Source: JACCZX01 sp963791315 (GTDB taxonomy: Bacteria > Pseudomonadota > Gammaproteobacteria > Burkholderiales > Burkholderiaceae_F). From it: a DNA stretch of 64,000 bases. The DNA lies in NCBI GenBank assembly GCA_963791315.1, contig CAWBRQ010000008.1, forward strand, positions 62,001 to 126,000, in the 5' to 3' direction. Each line of letters opens with the position of its first letter. The stretch's first letter is position 1. The position numbers and the translations under genes are program-made. Below the pieces are notes generated by a model. It saw nothing but the letters and a program-made list of their open reading frames with translations. It was not told where the DNA came from and ran no database searches. Positions 29,212 to 39,039 of the stretch are shown here, one piece after another.

Positions 29212-29214
29212 TGC

Positions 29215-29784
29215 CTAGAATCGCGATCCAGGCTCTTTCAGGAACTCGACTTCCTCCGCGGTTGATTCGCGGCCGAGAATGGAGTTGCGGTGAGGAAAGC
29301 GGCCGAAGCGCTTGATCACGTCGTAGTGCTTGATCGCCCAAGGTAACGGTTCGTTCAATCCTTCTGCTGCCAGCTGTTCGAACAGCCTCACCGCTTCGAG
29401 CTGATCATTGAGAAACTCGGAGTGCTCAAATGGCAGGTAGGCGAACCAGCGCTCGAACGGCGCCAACAACCGGTCGTCATTGCGGTCAACAAGATTTGAC
29501 GCCAGTCGCAGCGCCTCGCCGTCGCCGGCAAACGAGCGCGGCGAATCGCGGAAAACGTTGCGCGTGAACTGATCGAGCACGAGGATCAATGCGAGCGTGC
29601 CACGCGGCGTCAGTCCCCAGTCGTCGATCTTGCCGCTCAACGCCGCCTCGACTGTGCTGCCGAAGCGGTCGCAGACGAGCCGATCGGTCGCGTCTGACTT
29701 GATGAACCAAAGCGGCCGCATCTTCCCGTAATCAAGGTCGCTCGGCACACCAAACCAGAAATCGAGTACGTCTGAGGGAGTCAT
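29215..29784 (-). CDS. DUF924 family protein
   Basis: A 189-residue cytosolic protein of the DUF924 (YozB-like TPR-fold) family. The start MTPSDVLDFWFGVPSDLDYG and the core motifs LILVLDQFTRNVFRDSPRSF, RWFAYLPFEHSEFLNDQLEA and IKRFGRFPHRNSILGRESTA are all typical. Members are widespread in Proteobacteria and eukaryotes; their biochemical function is not established. The gene is convergent with the TPR-like gene (3 bases between stops). The terminator of the preceding phosphatase gene lies immediately before its start, so it needs its own promoter or readthrough. Confidence 0.9.
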   Translation of the reverse strand: MTPSDVLDFWFGVPSDLDYGKMRPLWFIKSDATDRLVCDRFGSTVEAALSGKIDDWGLTPRGTLALILVLDQFTRNVFRDSPRSFAGDGEALRLASNLVDRNDDRLLAPFERWFAYLPFEHSEFLNDQLEAVRLFEQLAAEGLNEPLPWAIKHYDVIKRFGRFPHRNSILGRESTAEEVEFLKEPGSRF

Positions 29785-29789
29785 GCAAT

Positions 29790-29820
29790 AAAAAGGCGCC
29801 GGATTAGCGGCGCCTTTCAG
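29790..29820 (-). terminator. Rho-independent terminator after the phosphatase gene
   Basis: The arms AGGCGCCG (29794-29801) and CGGCGCCT (29810-29817) form a perfect 8-base-pair stem with an 8-base loop. On the minus strand the stem is followed by TTTTTATT. It lies just after the stop of the low-molecular-weight phosphatase gene and before the DUF924 start. Confidence 0.85.
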
Positions 29821-29837
29821 CCGGTCGAGTTGGCGAT

Positions 29838-30326
29838 TCAGGCGGCTGCGTACATCGTGGCCCGCTTACGCACGACTTCGAGCAACCCCTGGCATGCGTC
29901 TTCGACGTAGTCGAGCACGGTGCCGAAGCCTTCCGGCCCGCCGTAATACGGGTCAGGCACGGTGGCCGCGTCGAACTCGCCGGCGTAGCGCATCAACAAA
30001 TGCAGCTTGTGCTTCTGCTGACGCGGGCATTGCTGTTGAAGCAGCGTCAGGTTTTCCCAGTCCATCGCGAGGATCAGGTCGTATTCGTGGAAATCCGACT
30101 GCGTGATCTGGCGCGCTCGTAGGTCCGTGAGCTCGTAGCCGCGCTTGCGAGCCGCCTGCTGACCGCGTACGTCGGGCGGTTCTCCGACGTGGTACGCGTG
30201 CGTACCAGCCGAGCCGATCTGGACGATGTCTTCAATGCCGGCGTCACGCACCATCTTGCGGAAAACCCCCTCCGCAATCGGTGAGCGGCAGACGTTGCCC
30301 ATGCAAACAAAGAGAACTTTTGTCAT
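29838..30326 (-). CDS. Low-molecular-weight protein-tyrosine phosphatase
   Basis: A 162-residue cytosolic phosphatase. The start is taken as the ATG at 30326, giving MTKVLFVCMGNVCRSPIAEG; an ATG two codons upstream is also possible. The catalytic P-loop C(x5)R-S is VCMGNVCRS at residues 7-15, and the general acid Asp is in TVPDPYYGG near residue 120. Members of this family in polysaccharide gene clusters (Wzb) dephosphorylate BY-kinases that control export, but here the neighbours are DUF924 and uvrB, so a house-keeping or arsenate-reductase-like role is equally possible. A strong terminator follows. Confidence 0.92.
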   Translation of the reverse strand: MTKVLFVCMGNVCRSPIAEGVFRKMVRDAGIEDIVQIGSAGTHAYHVGEPPDVRGQQAARKRGYELTDLRARQITQSDFHEYDLILAMDWENLTLLQQQCPRQQKHKLHLLMRYAGEFDAATVPDPYYGGPEGFGTVLDYVEDACQGLLEVVRKRATMYAAA

Positions 30327-30512
30327 ACCCATTCGCCTTTTCAAGTGGCGGTCCAACCGCCCCCGGGCTCCTAATAGCCCCTGATAAACCCTAACCTCCG
30401 GCCGAGCGCCCAACCCCATCGTTCCAGCAGACCCCCGCGCCTTGGCAAAGTTCGCACCAGCCCCGCCTGGTTACAAGATCGGGGCCAACGCGTCTGGCAC
30501 AAGACGCGGCCG

Positions 30513-32576
<2,064 letters not shown>

Positions 32577-32836
32577 GATGATCTTGCAGTGCAGTAAATT
32601 GAACGCAAGCTCACATCCTAACAGTTGACGCGTAAAAAACCTATACCTATGCTAGTAGAAAACGTCAAATCCAAGATTTGAATCAATGAGTTATATGATA
32701 TTTCTTGAAAGTAAATCAAGTGCAGGACCGGCGGCTGGCCGATGCTCCGCCGCGCGCAGAGCCCATCTATGCTGCCCCGCAACCAAGCTAGGATGCTGTG
32801 CTAACGTTTTGATTTATTGAAAAAAGCCACGATCGG

Positions 32837-34042
32837 ATGACCACTTCGCTGTTTGCCGGCGTTGCGATGGCGCCCCGCGATCCCACGCTGGGCCCGACAG
32901 AGGCGTTCAACCGCGATAGCAATCCGAACCGAGTCAATCTCAGCGTCGGTGTCTACCTCACCGACGAAGGTCGAATCCCAATCCTGCGCGCCGTAGCGGC
33001 GGCGGAACAACGGCAAGCCGCGTCGGCGTCGCCGCGCGGCTACTTGCCGATTGATGGCATCGCCGCATACGACGCAGTCGTGCAAAAGCTACTGCTTGGC
33101 GACTCATCGCCGCTGATTGCGGAAGGCCGTGCGATTACCGCGCAGTCGCTAGGCGGCACAGGTGCGCTGAAGATCGGTGCGGATCTGTTGAAAAAAGTGG
33201 TGCCCGACGCAAGCGTTGCGATTAGCGATCCCACTTGGGAAAACCATCGCGCGGTTTTCGAGAGCGCGGGCTTTCCAGTAGTAACGTACCCGTACTACGA
33301 CACGTCGACGCGTGGTGTTCGATTCGAAGCGATGGTCGACTTCCTAAAGACACTCGCACCACGCACGATCATCGTGCTGCACGCGTGTTGCCACAATCCT
33401 ACCGGCGCCGACTTGACGGCAGAACAGTGGCAAACGCTTCTGGAAGTGCTGCGCGGGCGCGAGCTCTTGCCGTTTCTCGATATCGCGTATCAAGGCTTCG
33501 CGCGCGGCATTGAGGAAGATGGCGCTGTGGTGCGGCAGTTCGCGCAATCCGGCATGCCAGTGCTGATCGCAAGCTCATTTTCAAAGAGCTTTTCGCTTTA
33601 CGGTGAGAGGGTCGGCGCACTCACTATCATCGATTCGAGCCAGGGGGAATCCGCGCGAGTGTTGAGCCAATTGAAGCGCGTAATTCGTGCGAATTATTCA
33701 ACGCCGCCCACGCACGGCGGCGCAGTCGTAACCACCGTGCTGACCACCCCGGAACTGCGCGCTTCGTGGATCGAAGAACTCACCGAAATGCGCGAACGCA
33801 TCCGGCATATGCGCTCGGCGCTGGTCGAGAGTTTGAAGACACACGGTGCCAGCCGGGACTTTTCATTCGTGCTGCGACAGAACGGAATGTTTTCGTACAG
33901 CGGACTGACGCCGGAACAGGTCGATCGGCTACGAGAAGAGTTTCACATCTACGCGGTTCACACGGGGCGCATTTGCGTCGCCGCACTCAATAGTCGCAAT
34001 GTTGACTACGTCGCCAAAGCCGTCACGACTGTCTTGCAATAA
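32837..34042 (+). CDS. tyrB: Aromatic/aspartate aminotransferase, class I PLP
   Basis: A 401-residue PLP transaminase that exchanges amino groups between aromatic amino acids or aspartate and 2-oxoglutarate. The N-terminus (FAGVAMAPRDPTLGPTEAFN, then NLSVGVYLTDEGRIPILRAV) and length match TyrB/AspC. The PLP lysine is in IASSFSKSFSLYGERVGALT. The substrate-facing arginine near the C-terminus is in the HTGRICVAALNSRN segment. The cofactor-contact residues CCHNPTGADL and LPFLDIAYQGFARG are present. Divergent uvrB/tyrB pairs are common in Betaproteobacteria. A tRNA gene lies 33 bases downstream. Confidence 0.93.
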   Translation: MTTSLFAGVAMAPRDPTLGPTEAFNRDSNPNRVNLSVGVYLTDEGRIPILRAVAAAEQRQAASASPRGYLPIDGIAAYDAVVQKLLLGDSSPLIAEGRAITAQSLGGTGALKIGADLLKKVVPDASVAISDPTWENHRAVFESAGFPVVTYPYYDTSTRGVRFEAMVDFLKTLAPRTIIVLHACCHNPTGADLTAEQWQTLLEVLRGRELLPFLDIAYQGFARGIEEDGAVVRQFAQSGMPVLIASSFSKSFSLYGERVGALTIIDSSQGESARVLSQLKRVIRANYSTPPTHGGAVVTTVLTTPELRASWIEELTEMRERIRHMRSALVESLKTHGASRDFSFVLRQNGMFSYSGLTPEQVDRLREEFHIYAVHTGRICVAALNSRNVDYVAKAVTTVLQ

Positions 34043-34075
34043 AGATGCGTCGCATATAATTCGCGCCCACCTTCT

Positions 34076-34151
34076 TCCTCGATAGCTCAGTCGGTAGAGC
34101 GACGGACTGTTAATCCGCAGGTCCCAGGTTCGAGCCCTGGTCGAGGAGCCA
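34076..34151 (+). tRNA. tRNA-Asn (GTT)
   Basis: A 76-base tRNA with all arms visible. The acceptor pairs TCCTCGA with TCGAGGA. The D arm is GCTC-AGTCGGTA-GAGC. The anticodon arm is ACGGA-CTGTTAA-TCCGC-like with anticodon GTT. The T arm is CCAGG-TTCGAGC-CCTGG. The 3' CCA is encoded at 34149-34151. The region after it changes from conserved genes to surface-protein genes, so it could mark the edge of an accessory region. Confidence 0.97.
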
Positions 34152-34246
34152 CCCTCTGAGTTGCGCGATACCATCCGCTGTCGAGGCGCTTTACACCTAC
34201 TGCTACGTCATATTTGAATCGTGCATTTCTTCATGACTTAGCCGGA

Positions 34247-34262
34247 TGGCACAGATGTCGCT
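34247..34262 (+). promoter_or_regulatory. Sigma-54-type -24/-12 promoter before PEP-CTERM gene 1
   Basis: TGGCACAGATGTCGCT has GG and GC separated by 10 bases, the spacing required by RpoN. The -24 half (TGGCAC) matches consensus fully; the -12 half is TCGCT against TTGCT. The GC lies 41 bases before the start codon. Three other PEP-CTERM genes here have an equivalent element. Confidence 0.65.
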
Positions 34263-34301
34263 TTACGTGAGTCAGGTGTGCGCAATAGTAGGAGAGTAAC
34301 G

Positions 34302-34869
34302 ATGGGTATCAGAGTCACCAAACGCTAGCGGTTATCGGCTTCAGCGCGTTTTCGTCAATCGCGTCGGCCGATTTGATCCAGACATTTGAGGGTAACGATT
34401 GCTCTGGCGTGTTCAATCGGCAAACAGGCTTTGCGGACTGCAAGATCCCGGCAAGAATCGATCCGAATGAATCTCCGATCATCATCAAGTTCGATGTCGG
34501 CACAGGCGGCGGTCTTACGTTCGAGATCAATTCCGCGCTATTCCCGACGATTGACGGCAGCGAATTCAACTTCACCGGCACCGGTGGCGCGAGCGGGACT
34601 TGGACGTATACCCCGGGGGCGGGCGATCCGGTGATCCACTTCTTTGTCGCGAAAGGGTGGACCGAATTCAACCTCTTCAGTAACCTGGGCGATCTCAATT
34701 CCGACGATTGGTTTACGCCGGTGAATCCGGGCGGCCAGAATCCTGCACTGTCGCACCGTCGTTCTACGACGAGGGCGGCGGGCAGGTGCCTGAGCCGACG
34801 ACGCTATTGCTGCTTGGCGCAGGGGTGTTTGCTGCTGGCTTCGCTCGCCGGCGCGTTAAACGCGACTGA
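34302..34869 (+). CDS. PEP-CTERM sorting domain protein 1 (two frameshifts)
   Basis: The ATG at 34302 follows AGGAGAG. It reads MGIRVTK, then after a missing base near 34325 LAVIGFSAFSSIASA, a signal peptide. The mature part (DLIQTFEGNDCSGVFNRQTG to NLGDLNSDDWFTP) has two Cys pairs and beta-rich sequence. A second missing base near 34750 leads to QVPEPTTLLLLGAGVF and a basic end ARRRVKRD: the PEP motif, membrane span and arginine cluster recognised by exosortase. Restoring both bases gives 189 residues. Such proteins are exported, processed near the C-terminus and displayed with the exopolysaccharide. The function of the beta domain is unknown. A terminator follows. Confidence 0.82.
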
Positions 34870-34891
34870 CACCTCGGTTTTCGCAATGACA

Positions 34892-34920
34892 AGGCCCGCT
34901 TCTGCGGGCCTGTTGCTTTT
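34892..34920 (+). terminator. Rho-independent terminator after PEP-CTERM gene 1
   Basis: GGCCCGC (34893-34899), loop TTCT, GCGGGCC (34904-34910), then TGTTGCTTTT. It starts 23 bases after the stop codon on the same strand. Confidence 0.8.
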
Positions 34921-35324
34921 GCGCCCTCTTGGTGGGGCCATGAACTGTCCGATTGGGCGAGCGCTGGCCTAAGCGTGAGCGTGTACGTTAGGTGTTTGGC
35001 ACGCAGATGCGCCCTTGCGCAGGCGGCGCCCCAATACGCTAAACAAGACGCAAGGCATGAAGCGCATCTCATTGGTTAAGACCGGCGTTACGCGCTGAAT
35101 GCGCTCACGGGACTTGGAGCGGGGGTACGAGTGCTGGTGGCGGGAGTTTCCGTGGACTCGATCTTCTCTCGACGCGGAATCGGGTGTCGAGCTAGTCGTC
35201 CCTCGAAATTCATCAACCAAATCCGCGCGACTCTCAAATTGAAAAACAAGCGTCGAATCCGCTCGCATACCGCGGTCAGCGGCCGGCGAGCACGATCGGC
35301 CGCCACTGCCTTCTGGAAACACAA
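34921..35324. other. Gene-free stretch between two terminators
   Basis: No reading frame here has a plausible ribosome site, signal or recognisable protein. The stretch is bounded by the terminator of PEP-CTERM gene 1 and the shared terminator beside PEP-CTERM gene 2. I see nothing else in it. Confidence 0.5.
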
Positions 35325-35326
35325 AG

Positions 35327-35356
35327 AAAAAGGCCCGCGGAAGCGGGCCCTTTTTT
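35327..35356 (-). terminator. Two-way terminator after PEP-CTERM gene 2
   Basis: GGCCCGC (35332-35338), loop GGAA, GCGGGCC (35343-35349). It has AAAAA on the left and TTTTTT (35351-35356) on the right, so it can stop transcription from both sides. It ends PEP-CTERM gene 2, whose stop is at 35372. Confidence 0.85.
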
Positions 35357-35371
35357 CTTGCTGGTGGCGGA

Positions 35372-36023
35372 TTAGCGACCGGCGCTGCGCCGACGTGTCA
35401 TCCCGGCAAGGCCGAGCAGACCGATACCCAGCAGAGCCAGCGAGCTAGGCTCGGGGACGATGTTCGCAGCGGCCAAGCGCACCTGATCCAGATTCTCGAT
35501 TTGACTGGTGACTGTGGAAATTAGCGAAAAACTCACCGCCACTTGGCCATCCGTGGAACTCAACGTGAAGAAGTTCTGCCGCTGTCCGTCCAAGGGGACG
35601 TTGTTGAAGTTGAACACGTTGCCGAACTGATCCACTGCCTGGAAGTTAGCGAATCCGTCTACATCTGCATCAGGGTTGAAAATCAACCTGGTGAACCCGA
35701 GTGACGGATCGGCAAAGCTGATCGTGAAGGCGTCGAACGTACCAACCGCTGCCTGTACCGATGCCTGTCCACCGTTCGCCACCAGATTTTCGGTCCCCGT
35801 GATATTCACCACCGTTGCATGGCCCGTATTGAGACAGCCCGATACGGTCAGCGCGGGTCCTAGGACTTCGTTGTCGCAGGGATTGAATACAACGTTGTCG
35901 GTACTTGCCGGGGTTATTTCCCGGCGTCAAAATTAAGGTCGCTTGGGCGTGTCCAACCAAGCCACAAAAGAGCGCTGCCGCTCCTAGAAATTTCCTCGCT
36001 TGAATTTTCCGCAGTGTTTGCAT
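35372..36023 (-). CDS. PEP-CTERM sorting domain protein 2 (one frameshift)
   Basis: The ATG at 36023 is preceded by GGAAGTGG and starts the signal peptide LGAAALFCGLVGHAQA. The mature protein begins TLILTPGNNPG. One extra A near 35911 must be removed to continue STDNVVFNPCDNEVLGPALT and on through VVNITGTENLVANGG. The C-terminus is IVPEPSSLALLGIGLLGLAG plus MTRRRSAGR, a standard PEP-CTERM tripartite signal. Corrected length is 216 residues. The body is beta-rich with two Cys and resembles many short PEP-CTERM proteins with no assigned role. Transcription is probably from the -24/-12 element at 36066-36082. Confidence 0.85.
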
Positions 36024-36065
36024 GGTCGCCACTTCCGTCGAAACTCGTTACCTTGGCCTAGAAAA

Positions 36066-36082
36066 CGCACGAACCGTACCAA
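36066..36082 (-). promoter_or_regulatory. Sigma-54-type -24/-12 promoter before PEP-CTERM gene 2
   Basis: On the minus strand TGGTACGGTTCGTGCG has GG and GC 10 bases apart (plus-strand CC at 36079-36080, GC at 36067-36068). It is 44 bases before the start codon at 36023. Confidence 0.6.
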
Positions 36083-36357
36083 GGAAAAATTTTGACAATT
36101 AAACAAGGGCGTAGCTCGTATCACCAAGTGCCCGTTGCTGAAAGCGTAAGCTTTCTCGACAGCGCTGGCCGACGCTCGGCTAAGTGCGCGCAAAGCACGC
36201 ATCTGCGGCTTTGTTGTTTCAGGGGCGCGCTCGGGCGATATACGATCGATCGGCTGGACAGTCAAACCCACGGCGTCGAAAAACTTTACGACTCGTCGTT
36301 CAAGCCTCGCTTCTGCCGTATAGCCTAACTGTCTGTTTCTGCCGAGAATTTTCCGAC
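36083..36357. other. Spacer between divergent PEP-CTERM genes 2 and 3
   Basis: This lies between the two divergent -24/-12 elements. It is where enhancer sites for an RpoN activator would be expected, but I could not identify a clear palindrome. No coding sequence is supported. Confidence 0.4.
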
Positions 36358-36373
36358 TGGAATGCTTCGTGCA
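36358..36373 (+). promoter_or_regulatory. Sigma-54-type -24/-12 promoter before PEP-CTERM gene 3
   Basis: TGGAATGCTTCGTGCA has GG at 36359-36360 and GC at 36371-36372, 10 bases apart. It is 57 bases before the start codon at 36430. The -12 half (GTGCA) differs from TTGCA by one base. Confidence 0.6.
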
Positions 36374-36429
36374 TATGTGAGGGCGAGAAGTGTTTTCGAG
36401 ACGCGTCTTAGTTACGGAGATTTGCCACG

Positions 36430-37090
36430 ATGAACATCCTAAAGCTGTCCCGCAACGTAGCGCTGACGCTTGGCGTGGTCTTCGGCGCGATTAGTAGCGC
36501 ACAGGCCGTCCCGATTCTCACTTTTGGGCAAGTGGGCCAGGCGAACGTGGTAACCGCGACCAGGACCGGTAATGCAACTTCGATCAACGCAGACAACGCC
36601 GTGGTCTCGGTGACTCAGATCGACGGTGCAGTTGTAACGCCGTTCAACGCGTTCCTGACGTTCGACTTCGACAACACGTCGCCCGTGGTAATGCTTGGAC
36701 CCGTTATCACGCAGCATTTTAGCGGCGACTTTTGCATCAGCTCTGGAGCTCAACTGCACCGGTACCCGCTACTTATTTGGAGATTTTGTTGACATCGCCT
36801 TCGGCCAGAATGCGGCGTTGGCTCTCGCCGCCACTACGCCACCTCAGGCCAACGTCAATTTCTTCTCCGACGTGATTGCAAACCTTGACTTTGACCGTGG
36901 CGTCGGCTTCTCATTCGCGAACGTGATCCCGGGTCTGGGCGTCACGAACGACACGATCAACTCCTTCACTTCCAGTGTTAGTGGCGTTTTTTCCGCCAAC
37001 ATAGGAGTCGTATCGGAGCCCGAGACTTTTGCGCTGTTGCTGATGGGACTGCTTGCCGTTGGGTTAGCTAAGCGCCGCAGACCTGCTTGA
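36430..37090 (+). CDS. PEP-CTERM sorting domain protein 3 (one frameshift)
   Basis: The signal peptide is MNILKLSRNVALTLGVVFGA up to SSAQA. The mature part VPILTFGQVGQANVVTATRT to FLTFDFDNTSPVVM is followed by a one-base shift near 36735-36745. The second half reads SALELNCTGTRYLFGDFVDI and then NFFSDVIANLDFDRGVGFSF. The C-terminus VSEPETFALLLMGLLAVGLA plus KRRRPA is a PEP-CTERM signal with SEPE in place of the usual PEP. Corrected length is about 219 residues. A terminator follows at 37114. Its own -24/-12 promoter lies upstream, divergent from that of gene 2. Confidence 0.82.
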
Positions 37091-37113
37091 CGAGTTCAAG
37101 CGGATTGATCAAA

Positions 37114-37138
37114 CAGCCCGCTTCGGCGGGCTTTTCTT
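37114..37138 (+). terminator. Rho-independent terminator after PEP-CTERM gene 3
   Basis: AGCCCGC (37115-37121), loop TTCG, GCGGGCT (37126-37132), followed by TTTCTTT. It lies 24 bases after the stop codon. The rest of the gap to 37356 shows no supported gene. Confidence 0.85.
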
Positions 37139-37356
37139 TGATGCAGAGAATCGCTGGCGCTGAAGACCTCACAACGCTTGCCGTCGAGGTTGGTTACGGT
37201 TAGCAGTCCGTCCGCGCCGAGCTCAGCCGCTTGCATGTAAGTCCTTTTGCTGGCTTGCGCTTCAACCTGCGTCCATTGTCGGAGCGCTTTACACCGGCGC
37301 AGCGCCAACGTCTAGATTCTCGCGTAAACATCTGAAAACAAATACGAACGCCGCGT

Positions 37357-37372
37357 TGGTATGCGTATTGCG
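37357..37372 (+). promoter_or_regulatory. Sigma-54-type -24/-12 promoter before PEP-CTERM gene 4
   Basis: TGGTATGCGTATTGCG has GG at 37358-37359 and GC at 37370-37371, 10 bases apart. The -12 half TTGC matches consensus exactly. It is 35 bases before the start codon at 37406. Confidence 0.68.
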
Positions 37373-37405
37373 TACGCATGCAGACCCAGCCTGAGGGAGG
37401 ATCAC

Positions 37406-38092
37406 ATGATCAAGCGTTTAATGGCGGCCTTTGCGTTCGCCGCTGTGGTCTCGACTCCGGTTAGCGGCGCGATCATTTACGCCACGGGCGGCGTCCAAAC
37501 CGACATTCCAGGGGTGGCCGCCTTTCAAACAAGCGGCGCGCGAATGGATGGTATGCAAGTGACAGCGTGCTTTTCGGGAATCGGCTGTGAAACCCGCGCA
37601 TGGGCGGATGGCGGTGCGCCAGGCTCGGGCGGAGTGACCGGTACCGGCTGGGCATTGTCGGTGACGGGCGACACCTTCGCGGCTGACTGGGAGTTCGATT
37701 TCACGGACAGCCCCGGGCAATTGCAGACGTTGCTGCTCGATGGGCGCGGCGCTTTGACGATATTCGATCGCACTCGTCTAGACAGTGACCCCGGCGGTAT
37801 CTTTGGAACCCCCGGTTCGTTTCGCGGCCTGGATTGGACATCTGCGCTGGGAGGGAACACGACGATTAACGTGACCTTCCTCGATCCCACCACCGTCGGT
37901 GGCGCACTTGCCGTCGGCGATCTATTCCAGCAGGTGTTGGTTGAGTTCGGAGAAACCGGCCCCCGGATCGACTTTACGTTCCAGCAGGACACGGACAACG
38001 ATTCGCGTTTGCAGGTTCCCGAACCGTCGACGCTACTGCTCCTTGGACTCGGGATGCTGGCCTTCGCAGGCGTGCATCGCCGACGCGTCTAA
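37406..38092 (+). CDS. PEP-CTERM sorting domain protein 4
   Basis: A 228-residue protein starting at the ATG at 37406 after GAGGGAGG. The signal peptide is MIKRLMAAFAFAAVVSTPVS. The mature part (AIIYATGGVQTDIPGVAAFQ to IDFTFQQDTDNDSRL) is beta-rich with one Cys pair (TACFSGIGC) and many glycine and threonine residues. The C-terminus VPEPSTLLLLGLGMLAFAGV plus HRRRV is a textbook PEP-CTERM signal. The frame is intact. Gene 5 follows after 48 bases with no promoter of its own visible, so the two are probably transcribed together. Confidence 0.88.
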   Translation: MIKRLMAAFAFAAVVSTPVSGAIIYATGGVQTDIPGVAAFQTSGARMDGMQVTACFSGIGCETRAWADGGAPGSGGVTGTGWALSVTGDTFAADWEFDFTDSPGQLQTLLLDGRGALTIFDRTRLDSDPGGIFGTPGSFRGLDWTSALGGNTTINVTFLDPTTVGGALAVGDLFQQVLVEFGETGPRIDFTFQQDTDNDSRLQVPEPSTLLLLGLGMLAFAGVHRRRV

Positions 38093-38105
38093 AACGAAGA
38101 GATTG

Positions 38106-38131
38106 CTTATCAGATTCGTTTAACTGATAAG
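38106..38131 (+). promoter_or_regulatory. Inverted repeat just before PEP-CTERM gene 5
   Basis: CTTATCAG (38106-38113) and CTGATAAG (38124-38131) are perfect inverted copies 10 bases apart. They end next to the GAGGTAGG ribosome site of the ATG at 38141. It could be an operator or an RNA hairpin between genes 4 and 5 that tunes translation; there is no T-run, so it is not a normal terminator. Confidence 0.45.
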
Positions 38132-38140
38132 AGGTAGGCC

Positions 38141-38935
38141 ATGGGTAAGATCAAGACGACCGCGGTGTTGCTGATGGGTGTGATGTCGCTGGCGGCGAGT
38201 CAATCGGCTCAGGCAGCTCTCATTGATCGAGGCAACGGGCTCATCTACGACACCGTGCTGAATATCACGTGGATGCAGGACGTTGCGCTTGCCCAGACGC
38301 TGGGCGCTGACAGCGACGGCCTCTTCGATTGGTCCGGCGCGCACGCGTGGGCTCAACAACTGGTGTACGGCGGTTATGACGACTGGCGTTTGCCGACTCT
38401 CAAGCCTGTTAATGGCGTCGAATTTAATCGGATTCTTCATTGCGATGGATCTGCTGATTACGGGTACGGCATTGCGGCCCCGGGTGGCGCTTCTGCGGGC
38501 TTTACCGGCAACGAACTTGCGTACATGTTCCACGTAAATCTCGGGAACAAGTCGCGTTGCACCGGACCGGGACCGGACCTGACTAATAAGGTGATTGGGC
38601 CGGACGTCGGCGTGCAGAACGCCAGCTTCGTGGATGGCCTGACCGGCGGTACGGTCTCTTTTTTGAATCTGCAAGATCTCAAGGAGAACTTTTGGGCCAA
38701 CCTAGCCCCTGAGACATCCACGTTTACGTGGCTTTTCCAACACACCGGATTCAATGACTGGGCGGACGACTTTCAGTTGGCGCGAGCTTGGGCAGTGCGT
38801 GACGGCGATGTGGCAGCCGCTCCTCCGCCGACAGGCATTCCTGAGCCGAGCACGTTACTGCTGCTATCGGGACTGCTCCCGGCACTGTGGTTTTCGATGA
38901 GGCAGAAGAGTACTCAGCGGCGCTTCGCCTCATAA
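38141..38935 (+). CDS. DUF1566 (Lcl) domain protein with PEP-CTERM signal
   Basis: A 264-residue protein. The signal peptide is MGKIKTTAVLLMGVMSLAAS up to AQA. The mature region has the DUF1566 marks: LIDRGNGLIYDTVLNITWMQ at the start, YGGYDDWRLPTLKPVNG in the middle and WAVRDGD at the end. The domain occurs in many surface proteins of bacteria and is related to a collagen/lectin-like fold. The C-terminus IPEPSTLLLLSGLLPALWFS plus a basic tail is a PEP-CTERM signal. It lies 48 bases after gene 4, with an inverted repeat in between. A surface-binding role is inferred from the domain type. Confidence 0.88.
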   Translation: MGKIKTTAVLLMGVMSLAASQSAQAALIDRGNGLIYDTVLNITWMQDVALAQTLGADSDGLFDWSGAHAWAQQLVYGGYDDWRLPTLKPVNGVEFNRILHCDGSADYGYGIAAPGGASAGFTGNELAYMFHVNLGNKSRCTGPGPDLTNKVIGPDVGVQNASFVDGLTGGTVSFLNLQDLKENFWANLAPETSTFTWLFQHTGFNDWADDFQLARAWAVRDGDVAAAPPPTGIPEPSTLLLLSGLLPALWFSMRQKSTQRRFAS

Positions 38936-39039
38936 GCATTCACAAGCGTATTCGAAGCCTCAGTCCAGGCGCCTGCGCGCCGTGCTGGTGCGTCAGACAA
39001 GCGCTTCGCACTCTCGGTATCCGATGTCTAGCCTTCAAT

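Noticed and set aside
32577..32836. LexA-type SOS box before uvrB
   Set aside because: No CTGT-N8-ACAG palindrome is present in the gap.
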